Source: a virus
DNA: 38,595 bases
Reading direction: 5' to 3' (one strand)
IMG/VR virus record: IMGVR_UViG_3300036444_000046
Location: 1 to 38,595 of that record
Shown: piece after piece, positions 12,582-19,931 of the stretch
Numbering within the stretch: position 1 is the stretch's first letter
Layout of the letters: each line of letters starts with the position of its first letter
Position numbers and translations under genes: made by a program
The notes under the pieces: generated by a model
Told to the model about the DNA's origin: nothing
The model's database searches: none
Seen by the model: the letters and a program-made list of their open reading frames with translations, nothing else

Positions 12582-14335
12582 CCTTTCACGATCCTCATCT
12601 TGAACCCGATCCCGAGGAAGCGAAGCGCCAGCTATTGCTGGCCTGCACGCAGGAGCCGGAAACCGACATCGGCAACGGCCGGCGTCTCCGTCGCCGGTTC
12701 GGCGATCTAGCCGAAAAGCACTTGGGTGCTGCAAGCCACATCGCCATCCATGTCGCGAATATCGGCTGGCACATCTATGACGGCCGCCGCTGGAAAGAGG
12801 ATGTCGATGAATCGCTTGTGCGCAGGCTGGTGCATCGGGCGGCCGAGGCGATCCGCAAGGAAGCCGAGCTGATCGAGGCGACCGAGGAAGAGCTTGCCGT
12901 CATCAGTGCCGGCGAGGTGGCATCGGAAGCGCTGGAAAGCTTCCTGTCCGGGGCCAAGAAAAAGAAGCTGCCGACGCCGGATGATCAGCGTTTCATCAAG
13001 GACCAGCAGGAGGCGATCAAGGCGGCCGAGGCCATCTACGGCCTGATCGAAGATCGCCGGTCAGCCAGGCGCCGCCACGCGAAGTCGACTGCAGGCTCTT
13101 CCAAGCTGACCAACATGATGGCCGAGGCGCAGCCTTATGTGTCCAGGCTGGTCAGCGACCTGAACCCCGATCCCCTTTTGGTGAACTGCCTTTCCGGCAC
13201 CATCGCATTCAACCAGGTCGAGGACGAGGAAAGCGACCCGGAAGATCCCCGATATGTCTGGAAGGCCGAGCTGCGCGAGCATCGGCAGGCGGACATGATC
13301 ACCAAGCTGATCGAAGTCGAGTGGTTGCCGGATGTGAAGCACGAGACGCCGGCATTCACCACCTTCCTGCACCAGGTCCAGCCCGATCCCGAAATCCGGC
13401 AGTTCCTGAAACGCTTCGCCGGCTACCTGTTGACCGGCCTGACCGTCGAACAGGTGATGCTGTTCTTCTACGGTGCCGGCCGCAACGGCAAGTCGACCTA
13501 CCTCGACCTGCTCTGCTTCATCCTCGGCGACTATGCCGTCACGCTGTCGATCGAAAGCTTCTCGGGCGACAACAAGCGCGGCGGCGGCGAGGCGACGCCG
13601 GACCTTGCACGCCTGCCCGGCGCGCGTCTCGTCTCAGCTTCGGAACCGGAAGCAAACGTCAAGCTGAAGGATGCACTGATCAAGACGCTGACCGGCGGCG
13701 AGAAGATCCCCGTCCGCCGCCTGCACAAGGATTTCTTCGAGGTCGATCCGCACTTCAAGATCATCCTGTCGGGCAACCACAAGCCGCGCGTCGACGACGA
13801 TTCGGACGGCATCTGGCGGCGCCTGCTGCTGGTGCCGTGGATGATCCAGATCGACAAGGCCAAGGTCGACAAGGCGCTGTCTTCCAAGCTGCGCAAGGAA
13901 GCGGTGGGCGTCTTCGCCTGGATGGTAGAGGGCGCGCTGGAATACCTGAATTGCGGGCTGGAGACGCCCAAGCAGGTGACGGCCGCCAGCGAGGAATACC
14001 GGCAGGAAAGCGACGGCATCGGCACGTTCATCCGCATCGCCTGCGTGGTGTCCGGCGACACCAACGACAAGGAAGAACCGCTGGACCTCTACATGGCGTT
14101 CGAGAAGTTCGCTGACCGCGAAGGTGTGTTCAAGGTCACGCGCTCAACTTTCGAGAAGCGGTTCTCCAAGGCGACCGAACGTGCCTTCGAGGGACCGGAC
14201 GGCCAGATGCGGCAATTCAAGCGGCACCGGTCGAACGGGCGCACCTACTATCAGGGGATCAAGCTTCTTCCCGATTGGCGCCCCGGCACCGGGGACAGTT
14301 CGCACCATCCTCATGAAGAGGATGAGCGCTCGTGA
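12578..14335 (+). CDS. P4-type primase-helicase (D5-like, SF3)
   Basis: This 585-residue protein is a phage/plasmid primase of the P4 C-terminal type. The centre holds an SF3 helicase: Walker A GAGRNGKST (about residues 299-307), Walker B-like LARLPGARLVSASEPE, motif C-like FKIILSGNHKPRV, and DGIWRRLLLVPW. The C-terminus (STFEKRFSKATERAF, about 520-535) is a likely winged-helix DNA-binding domain as in D5/P4-alpha proteins, which recognise origin repeats. The N-terminal third is charged and shows no obvious catalytic primase motif. It should unwind the phage origin. A 9-bp repeat array that could be its target lies about 0.8 kb downstream (15108-15412). Confidence 0.9.
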   Translation: MTFHDPHLEPDPEEAKRQLLLACTQEPETDIGNGRRLRRRFGDLAEKHLGAASHIAIHVANIGWHIYDGRRWKEDVDESLVRRLVHRAAEAIRKEAELIEATEEELAVISAGEVASEALESFLSGAKKKKLPTPDDQRFIKDQQEAIKAAEAIYGLIEDRRSARRRHAKSTAGSSKLTNMMAEAQPYVSRLVSDLNPDPLLVNCLSGTIAFNQVEDEESDPEDPRYVWKAELREHRQADMITKLIEVEWLPDVKHETPAFTTFLHQVQPDPEIRQFLKRFAGYLLTGLTVEQVMLFFYGAGRNGKSTYLDLLCFILGDYAVTLSIESFSGDNKRGGGEATPDLARLPGARLVSASEPEANVKLKDALIKTLTGGEKIPVRRLHKDFFEVDPHFKIILSGNHKPRVDDDSDGIWRRLLLVPWMIQIDKAKVDKALSSKLRKEAVGVFAWMVEGALEYLNCGLETPKQVTAASEEYRQESDGIGTFIRIACVVSGDTNDKEEPLDLYMAFEKFADREGVFKVTRSTFEKRFSKATERAFEGPDGQMRQFKRHRSNGRTYYQGIKLLPDWRPGTGDSSHHPHEEDERS

Positions 14336-15051
14336 GGTTACTCCCGCTCCCTCTTGATCTGGCCGAGCCAATCACTCCGGTCACAGCAAAGCCCCTTCGC
14401 ATTCTCATCGGTTGCGAGACCAGCGGCATCGCCAGACGCGCTTTCGCTGATCGGGGTCATGACGTCTGGTCATGTGACATCGAGCCGGCGGAAGACGGAA
14501 GCAACCGGCACATCATCTGCGATATTCGTGGCGGCATCCTGAACGAAGGATGGGATCTGCTGGCGGTGATGCATCCACCATGCACCAGGCTTTGCCGGTC
14601 AGGCCGCCGATGGATGAGTGGTCCCGGCCTATGGACGCCCCCGAAAAAGCTTCCTGTTGGCCGCTCATGGGAAAGCATGAAAGCGGAATTCGAGTTGGGT
14701 GTGTCGATCTTTTCCGCGTGCTGGCAAGCACCGATCGAGCGGGTAGCGATCGAAAACCCCGAAATGAACGACCTCGCTCGCGACCGGATGCCGGACGATC
14801 TGCCGGCCGCGCATATGGTCCAGCCGTACTGGTTCGGCCATCCTGAATTCAAGGCTACCGGTTGGTATCTGCGCAACCTGCCGCAACTCCAGCCAACCGA
14901 CATGCTGGAAAAGCCGGAACGCGACACAGATGAGTGGCGGCGGTGGAACCGCGTGCATCGCATGTCGCCTGGTCCTGAACGCGCCCGTCTGCGCAGTCGG
15001 TCCTATCCTGGAATGATGGCCGCGGCTGCAGTCCAGTGGGGTGGCGCCTAG
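14332..15051 (+). CDS. C5-cytosine-methyltransferase-like protein
   Basis: The 239-residue product has Rossmann-type methyltransferase motifs in C5-methyltransferase order: motif I LRILIGCETSGIARRAF then WSCDIEP, motif IV MHPPCTRLC with the Pro-Cys catalytic pair, and motif VI as IENP instead of the usual ENV. QPYWFGHPEFKATGWYLRNL follows. It is shorter than classical enzymes, with little room for a target-recognition domain, so its DNA specificity or even activity is unsure. It starts with GTG at 14332, overlapping the primase-helicase stop (GTGA). Immediately after its stop lies a remnant of a second, dcm-like gene. Confidence 0.75.
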   Translation: MRLLPLPLDLAEPITPVTAKPLRILIGCETSGIARRAFADRGHDVWSCDIEPAEDGSNRHIICDIRGGILNEGWDLLAVMHPPCTRLCRSGRRWMSGPGLWTPPKKLPVGRSWESMKAEFELGVSIFSACWQAPIERVAIENPEMNDLARDRMPDDLPAAHMVQPYWFGHPEFKATGWYLRNLPQLQPTDMLEKPERDTDEWRRWNRVHRMSPGPERARLRSRSYPGMMAAAAVQWGGA

Positions 15052-15216
15052 ATGCTCAAGTACGGCTCCGTCTGTTCCGGCATCGAGGCCGCTACCGAGG
15101 CCGGTTTATCGGCACTGTTTTGCAGGGCAGTAAGTGCCGATATGGCTTACCCGGTGCAGGATGTGCACTTCAAAAGGGTTCGGGAAATCAATGGGTTGTG
15201 CAGCAAGTGCCGATAG
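15052..15216 (+). pseudogene. Remnant of a dcm-like C5-methyltransferase
   Basis: The frame from the ATG at 15052 begins MLKYGSVCSGIEAATEA, the characteristic N-terminus (motif I) of phage and bacterial C5-cytosine methyltransferases. After about 16 codons the similarity ends and the frame closes at TAG 15214-15216 after only 54 residues. The break coincides with the first of a series of 9-bp repeats (from 15108), so the rest of the gene seems to have been replaced or deleted. The ATG follows directly on the stop of the preceding gene. It may still be translated as a short peptide, but no function is expected. Confidence 0.7.
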
Positions 15217-15412
15217 TGCCGGTAGCTGCGCCCCACATGTGCGCGCGATGTGAATAGGGGATAGGGGACTGGTTGCCTTCCTATGCGTTACCAGTGGTCA
15301 TCAGCACTATCGGCACTTGCGGCCCTATCCCTTCTTTTTTGCTTGCGAAAGCAAGGAGTTAAACTGTGAAAGGACAGTGCAGATGTTGAAAAACAGTGCA
15401 GATAGTGCAGAA
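15108..15412. repeat. Iteron-like array: nine copies of AGTGCNGAT (candidate origin)
   Basis: The 9-bp unit AGTGC(C/A/T)G(A/G)T occurs six times on the plus strand (15133, 15206, 15215, 15376, 15395, 15404) and three times on the minus strand (15108-15116, 15300-15308, 15309-15317). Several copies are tandem pairs. Two larger inverted repeats result: a 10-bp pair at 15107-15116/15133-15142 and a 17-bp perfect pair at 15203-15219/15304-15320. A further 9-bp inverted repeat, GGGATAGGG (15258-15266) and CCCTATCCC (15323-15331), a T-rich stretch and a GAAA-loop hairpin near 15340 lie between. It sits downstream of the P4-type primase-helicase and is a candidate replication origin or multi-site operator. 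Confidence 0.6.
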
Positions 15413-16384
15413 ATGGGCTTCGTGAGGAGCAAATTGCCGTTTCTGCCGCGCAATGCGGCGGGCAAACGCTATGGACCAGTCGAGGAGGTGATTGCCTGGG
15501 CGTGGCGGGAAGAGCTGCCGAAGACCGGACCACACCTGAACGGGCCAATGCCCTACGGCTCCAGTTGGGCAAAGACCGACCGCTTTGCCGAATACCTCAC
15601 GCTCGTCGACAGCTACGGCATCGTTCCCGATTTCTCGGCAGGAGACTGGCCGCACCATGACGCGGTGCTGATCGGTGGCGCGGTCATGGCGCTGGATGAA
15701 CTGGTGCTAGAGCTTCCAGAGGATTGGCGACCCGCTCCGGAACTGGATGGCTTTGGCGGTCTTGGTGCCAAGGCCGTAGCCGACGCGTGGCGCAAGATGA
15801 CGATCGAGCGCGAAGGCGGCATGATGGCGCTGCGGCTCAAGCCTTCTGAACTGATCATCCGCCGTGCGATCATGGGATACGACACCGATGCCATGAAGAT
15901 CGACGATGTCGAAAAGCGGTATGAGGCGTTTGGCAGTGGACAGGATAAGTGGTTCGTCCGCAGGCATCAGACCGTTCTCGACGGCATCAATGCCGATGGA
16001 ACCGAGCGGACGAAGATCGTCAACGTCGAGGTGGACGGATGGAGCAGCAGAACGCGCCGGCCTCTTCCTGGCGCCTACCGCAAACCCTACCTCGATCCCG
16101 ATCCGGTTACGGCGATCATCGCTCGCGCCGAGCATGAAATCTGGCTATCGGCGCTATCTCTGGTGGTCGATGATATCGCGCGGCAACTTAGCGATGTGGT
16201 GATGTTGTCAACTGCCGTACCCGCAGCGCCATGGTTGGTCGAGAACAAGACGCGCTCGCTTCCCGATCTGGTGACGGCTGCGCGACTGGAGCAGGAAGAG
16301 CATGAGCGCCACGAAGCCGCTCTTGCCGCGCGCTTTCCAAGATGGTTTCGGCGGCTGCAAAATATCTCTCCAGCACCAGCTTGA
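15383..16384 (+). CDS. Hypothetical protein (333 aa), last early gene
   Basis: I do not recognise this 333-residue protein. It is largely helical, with MALDELVLELPEDWRP, DVEKRYEAFGSG and WFVRRHQTVLDGI among its clearer segments, and a basic C-terminus (AARFPRWFRRLQ). No membrane segment, signal peptide or cysteine cluster is present. I placed the start at the ATG at 15383, where AAAGGA lies eight bases upstream; ATG 15413 is an alternative, and the frame above 15383 runs through the repeat array. The first codons themselves contain copies of the 9-bp repeat. It precedes the early/late terminator, the place of an antiterminator in lambdoid phages, but nothing in its sequence shows that role. 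Confidence 0.75.
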   Translation: MLKNSADSAEMGFVRSKLPFLPRNAAGKRYGPVEEVIAWAWREELPKTGPHLNGPMPYGSSWAKTDRFAEYLTLVDSYGIVPDFSAGDWPHHDAVLIGGAVMALDELVLELPEDWRPAPELDGFGGLGAKAVADAWRKMTIEREGGMMALRLKPSELIIRRAIMGYDTDAMKIDDVEKRYEAFGSGQDKWFVRRHQTVLDGINADGTERTKIVNVEVDGWSSRTRRPLPGAYRKPYLDPDPVTAIIARAEHEIWLSALSLVVDDIARQLSDVVMLSTAVPAAPWLVENKTRSLPDLVTAARLEQEEHERHEAALAARFPRWFRRLQNISPAPA

Positions 16385-16433
16385 CTGCGACCGAGATTTG
16401 GAGGATCACTTGTCACGGATAAAAAGATTGATC

Positions 16434-16461
16434 ACCCGCTTCGGCAACGAGGCGGGTTTTT
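16434..16461 (+). terminator. Rho-independent terminator at the early/late boundary
   Basis: ACCCGC at 16434-16439 pairs with GCGGGT at 16452-16457 around a 12-base loop, and a run of five T (16457-16461) follows directly. It lies 50 bp after the last early gene and 20 bp before the gpZ-like gene, whose AGGAGG ribosome-binding site comes right after the T-run. Late transcription must either read through it or start beyond it. Confidence 0.75.
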
Positions 16462-16480
16462 CATTTCAGGAGGTGCGGCG

Positions 16481-17002
16481 ATGTTTCAGGCTGATGCTTC
16501 CGACTTCCTGCGTCTGAGCAGGGCAATCGCCAAGCTACCGCATGAGATCAGGGCCAAGGCCGCAAACCGAGCGTTGCGACGTATCGAGGCAATGGCCAAG
16601 ACACGCGTTGCCCGCCGTTCTGCCGAGCGCATCAAGGCGCCGGTCGGCAAGGTGAAGCAACGCATCGGATCGGGCCGGCTTTCTGCCGATGCGCTGGAAT
16701 TCAAGGTGCGGTCAGAATGGCTTCGATTGATCGACCTCGGCGCTCGCCAGACTGCGCAGGGTGTTACGGTGCGGGGGCGCGGTTCGTATAGGTCAGCCTT
16801 CATCGCCAGCATGAGGTCGCGCGGCGTCTTCATGCGTGAGGGCAAGGCTCGCGGCCCGGTGAATGAACTGTTTGGTCCGAACCCGGCCAACGATATGAAC
16901 AACCATCCCGATGTCTTCGCGGCTGTACTCGAAGACCTGATCGCCTCGCATCTCCTGCCGCGTGTCTTGCACGAGATCGAGTACCTTCTCCCAAGCCGAT
17001 GA
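16481..17002 (+). CDS. Phage minor tail protein Z-like (gpZ family)
   Basis: The 173-residue protein resembles the minor tail protein Z family (Lambda gpZ, about 190 residues). It has a helical N-terminus (LSRAIAKLPHEIRAKAANRA), a basic KAPVGKVKQRI segment, a central LRLIDLGARQT strand, then VRGRGSYRSAFIA and GKARGPVNELFGPNPA, and a helical C-terminus. In tailed phages this family finishes the tail end that joins the head. The position is unusual, since it comes before the terminase genes rather than among tail genes. AGGAGG precedes the ATG at good spacing, directly after the terminator. The fold match is by pattern reading, so the name is moderately certain. Confidence 0.7.
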   Translation: MFQADASDFLRLSRAIAKLPHEIRAKAANRALRRIEAMAKTRVARRSAERIKAPVGKVKQRIGSGRLSADALEFKVRSEWLRLIDLGARQTAQGVTVRGRGSYRSAFIASMRSRGVFMREGKARGPVNELFGPNPANDMNNHPDVFAAVLEDLIASHLLPRVLHEIEYLLPSR

Positions 17003-17124
17003 CCTCGGCCGCGTGCCCCGCACGGGTCCTTCCTGGCCACCGCCCCCATACGGGTCGGGGCGACCCCGAAATCTCGCTAGTCAGCCCCTTCGAAAAGCTG
17101 ACCTGACAAACCTGACGAAAGACC
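17003..17124. other. Non-coding gap upstream of terminase (candidate cos/packaging site)
   Basis: The 122 bp before the small terminase gene hold no gene. They contain several small dyads: CGTGC-CCC-GCACG, GGGTCG-GGG-CGACCC, and GTCAGC-N11-GCTGAC, plus CCTGAC repeated before the start codon. In cos phages with a GpA-family large terminase the packaging site lies just upstream of the small subunit gene, so this is the best candidate here. No cohesive end can be identified by reading alone. Confidence 0.4.
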
Positions 17125-17748
17125 ATGACGACCTTACAACCTGCCGGAAGCGCATCGCTGCCGCCGGTCGACGGCGTGTGGATTTCGATCTCGGACCTTG
17201 CCAAGCGCAAGGGCATCCATCGCCAGTCCGCCAAGGAGCGGGTTGACCGCCTCGTCGAGCGTGGCGTGCTGGAAACGCGCTTTCAGGGGCGTTCTCGCAT
17301 GGTTGACCTCGCCGCCTTCGACCGCGCGGTCGGTCAGGTCGGCGACAGTGCCAAGGAGCAGGCCGAGGAGACGAAGCGTCAGATCAGCATCGAAGAGACG
17401 ACGCCACGTCTGCGCGACGCACAGACGGAGCGCGCTCAATACGAGGCGCGGCTGAAGGCCCTCGACCTGGCTGAACGTCAAGGCGAACTTGTGCCGATCA
17501 AGGATCTCGAACGCGCGTTGGTTCGCGCGGCCACAGCCATTACGCGGATACTGGATCAGTCACTCAACTGGAGCGGCGATCTAGCGGAAGCTGCCGCGAA
17601 CGGCGGACAGCCTGCCGTCAGCCGGGTATTGCGTCAAAAGGGCCAGGCGCAGCGACAGGCCGTCGCCAAGGCCCTCGCGGACCTGGTTGAGGCCGGTAAG
17701 ATCGAAGAAGCCGAAGGCGGTTCCGAAACCGATCTGTTCGAGGAATAG
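17125..17748 (+). CDS. Terminase small subunit (putative)
   Basis: The 207-residue protein has an N-terminal winged helix-turn-helix, WISISDLAKRKGIHRQSAKE followed by RVDRLVERGVLETRF (about residues 19-55), then a long helical region (RLRDAQTERAQYEARLKALD) and an acidic C-terminus (EEAEGGSETDLFEE). This layout, DNA-binding head plus oligomerisation helix plus tail contacting the large subunit, is that of Nu1-like small terminases. It should bind the packaging site and load the large subunit. The gene ends three bases before the large subunit start. The assignment rests on domain pattern and on its position. Confidence 0.82.
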   Translation: MTTLQPAGSASLPPVDGVWISISDLAKRKGIHRQSAKERVDRLVERGVLETRFQGRSRMVDLAAFDRAVGQVGDSAKEQAEETKRQISIEETTPRLRDAQTERAQYEARLKALDLAERQGELVPIKDLERALVRAATAITRILDQSLNWSGDLAEAAANGGQPAVSRVLRQKGQAQRQAVAKALADLVEAGKIEEAEGGSETDLFEE

Positions 17749-17751
17749 ACG

Positions 17752-19734
17752 ATGCGCGTCCGCTTTCCTCGATCCGCGCTGGCAATCGTGGCCGGTGCGC
17801 TCGCAGCCGTCATCTCGCCTTCGGAGCGCTTGGCTCCGTCAGCTTGGGCGCAAGAGCATCTGATTGTTCCGGACGGCCCGAAGGCCGGCGAAATCTGGGA
17901 CGCTGGCCTCACGCCGTACATCCTTGAACCGCTCGACATGCTCGGCATGGACAGCGGCATCAACGAGATGGCCGTGAGGAAGTCGGCGCAAACCGGCTTC
18001 ACCATGATGCTGCTGGCATCGACGGCTCACTACATCGATCAAGATCCTTGCCGGATCATGATCGTCCAGCCGACCAGCGGCGCACTGGCTGACTTCAACC
18101 GCGAAAAGCTCTCGCTGGTCATCGAGAAGTCCGAACCGCTCAAGAGCAAGGTTCGCAGCCAGACATCGCGGCAAGCCGGCGCCTCTACCGGAACGTCTAA
18201 GGTCTATCCCGGCGGTTCGCTGACGCTGGCAATCGCCACTTCGGCGGCAGATTTGCGCAGTAAGACCATCAAGGTTGCGCTGCTCGATGAGATCGACGAG
18301 TATCCCGACGATCTCGACAACCAGGGCGATCCGCTGGTGATGGTCGAGGCCCGTCAGGAATCGTTCCTGATGTCGGGCGACTGGAAGCGCGCCAAGATTT
18401 CGACGCCGACGATCAAGGGTGATTCCAAGATCGATCAGGCTTTCGAGGCCGGTGATCAGCGATACTGGTTCATGCCTTGCCCCGGTTGCGGCGAGCAGTT
18501 CCACTTCGTCTTCGATCGCAAGCATTTCAAGTTCGAAGAGGTCTACCCGTTCAAGGCGCACTACGTGACGCCGTGTTGCGGCTCGATCGTGGAAAGCCAC
18601 GAAAAGGTCGCCCTGATGAAGAAGGGGCGGTGGATCGCCACCGCTACGCGTCCGGGAGCTTACCCAAGCTATCATTTCGATGCCCTGACATCTCCGTTCG
18701 TGCCCTGGGAAAAGATCGCGCAGCGCTTCATCGAGGCCTCCGGCGACCCGAAGAAGCTGAAGGCGTTCTACAATCTGACGCTCGGCCTCGCCTATGACGT
18801 GAAGGGCGACGCGCCTGACCACGTGCAACTGATGGCGCGGCGTTCGCCAGAGCTGAAGCGGGGACACATTCCGCCGCTCGGTCTGGTGCTGGTCGGCTCG
18901 GCCGACGTGCAGATGAATGGCATCTGGTACGTCATCAAGGCTTATGGTCCTGACCGTCAGTCCTGGCGTGTGGACGCAGGCTACATTGCCGGCGCAACCG
19001 ACGATCCCTTCTCGGGGGCGTTCGCGGTGCTGGAAGAAATCCGCCAGCGTCGCTGGCCCGATGCTTTCGGCAACACGCGCCAGGTCGATGCCTTCGGGGT
19101 GGACAGCGGCTATCGCAGCCATGTCGTCTATACATGGGTTCGCGGCAAGGCCGCCACCTTCGCGCTTAAAGGGCTAGACGGCTGGTCGCGGCCGGCACTC
19201 GGGCAGCCGACACCGGTCGATATAGACTTCAATGGCAAGCGCATCCGCAGCGGCGCCATGGTTTGGGGTGTCGGCACGTGGTCGCTGAAAGCCGCATTTT
19301 ATGCCGACCTTGCCAAACAGGGCGGCGCCGATGGCATGCAGCTGACCTTTCCTGCAGGCTATTGCCACTTCGGCGGATGGATGGACGAAGTCTATTTTCG
19401 CCAGATCACGTCCGAGTATCTCGGCAATGAGAATTATCGCGGTCGCATCCGTCGCGTCTGGCTGGTCCGAAGCGGCGAGGAAAACCATCTGCTCGACTGC
19501 GAAGTCTACGGCGCGGCTCTGGCCGAATACCTCGGCGTCTCGCGCATGACGGAAGAGCAGTGGCGCACCTTGATCGCCGATCGCGGTGTGCCGGATGAAG
19601 TGAAGCTGCCTGACATGTTCGCCCCGGCGCCGATGAAAGCGCAGGCTAATACGCAGCCCTCGAACACTATGAAGAGCGAACGGGCATACGACAGCGACGA
19701 TGGTGTCGCGGATAGCTGGTGGAACCAAGACTGA
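17752..19734 (+). CDS. Terminase large subunit (GpA family)
   Basis: The 660-residue protein matches Lambda gpA-type large terminases. The ATPase has a deviant Walker A, KSAQTGFT (about 77-84), and Walker B IKVALLDEIDEYPDD. A zinc-binding insertion (MPCPGCGEQFHF, then TPCCGS) follows, and the C-terminal nuclease carries acidic residues in VGSADVQMNGIWYV and FGVDSGYRSHVVY. It cuts concatemeric phage DNA and pumps it into the prohead. GpA-family enzymes usually produce cohesive ends. The first 30 residues are hydrophobic (ALAIVAGALAAVIS) but are part of the family N-terminus rather than an export signal. The stop shares a base with the next gene's start. Confidence 0.95.
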   Translation: MRVRFPRSALAIVAGALAAVISPSERLAPSAWAQEHLIVPDGPKAGEIWDAGLTPYILEPLDMLGMDSGINEMAVRKSAQTGFTMMLLASTAHYIDQDPCRIMIVQPTSGALADFNREKLSLVIEKSEPLKSKVRSQTSRQAGASTGTSKVYPGGSLTLAIATSAADLRSKTIKVALLDEIDEYPDDLDNQGDPLVMVEARQESFLMSGDWKRAKISTPTIKGDSKIDQAFEAGDQRYWFMPCPGCGEQFHFVFDRKHFKFEEVYPFKAHYVTPCCGSIVESHEKVALMKKGRWIATATRPGAYPSYHFDALTSPFVPWEKIAQRFIEASGDPKKLKAFYNLTLGLAYDVKGDAPDHVQLMARRSPELKRGHIPPLGLVLVGSADVQMNGIWYVIKAYGPDRQSWRVDAGYIAGATDDPFSGAFAVLEEIRQRRWPDAFGNTRQVDAFGVDSGYRSHVVYTWVRGKAATFALKGLDGWSRPALGQPTPVDIDFNGKRIRSGAMVWGVGTWSLKAAFYADLAKQGGADGMQLTFPAGYCHFGGWMDEVYFRQITSEYLGNENYRGRIRRVWLVRSGEENHLLDCEVYGAALAEYLGVSRMTEEQWRTLIADRGVPDEVKLPDMFAPAPMKAQANTQPSNTMKSERAYDSDDGVADSWWNQD

Positions 19735-19931
19735 TGGCCTGGACACAAGACGATTTCACCGCGATCAGCGCCGCCATTGCGACGGGCGCGCGCAAGGTGC
19801 GCTTCCAGACGCATGAAACGGAATTCCGTTCTCTCGACGAGATGCTGCGCATCCGCGACCAGATCAAAGCGGAAGTCGACGGCGCCACGACCGGCGGTCT
19901 GATCGTCGTCGAATACCAGAGCGGTACCTGA
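19734..19931 (+). CDS. Head-tail joining protein (gpW-like)
   Basis: The 65-residue product MAWTQDDFTAISAAIATGAR and onward has the size and beta-hairpin pattern of Lambda gpW: a helix, then ARKVRFQTHETEFRSLDEML, then a second helix, with the basic-aromatic hairpin in the middle. gpW plugs the portal after DNA packaging and forms the site for tail joining. It lies between large terminase and portal, exactly as in Lambda. I chose the ATG at 19734, which shares a base with the terminase stop; the frame from 19719 would extend it into the terminase gene. Its stop overlaps the portal start by one base. Confidence 0.88.
   Translation: MAWTQDDFTAISAAIATGARKVRFQTHETEFRSLDEMLRIRDQIKAEVDGATTGGLIVVEYQSGT

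Noticed and set aside
13321-14115. Second frame inside the primase-helicase gene
   Set aside because: It is an alternate-frame shadow with Arg-rich composition and no start signal; the SF3 motifs are all in the other frame.
15107-15412. CRISPR array
   Set aside because: The repeats are only 9 bp, lie in both orientations and have irregular spacing; this is not a CRISPR pattern.
17839-19122. Long minus-strand frame opposite the large terminase (similar ones lie opposite the capsid at 21971-23665 and sheath at 25326-26684)
   Set aside because: High-GC shadow frames: Arg/His-rich products with no domain, fully opposite convincing structural genes.
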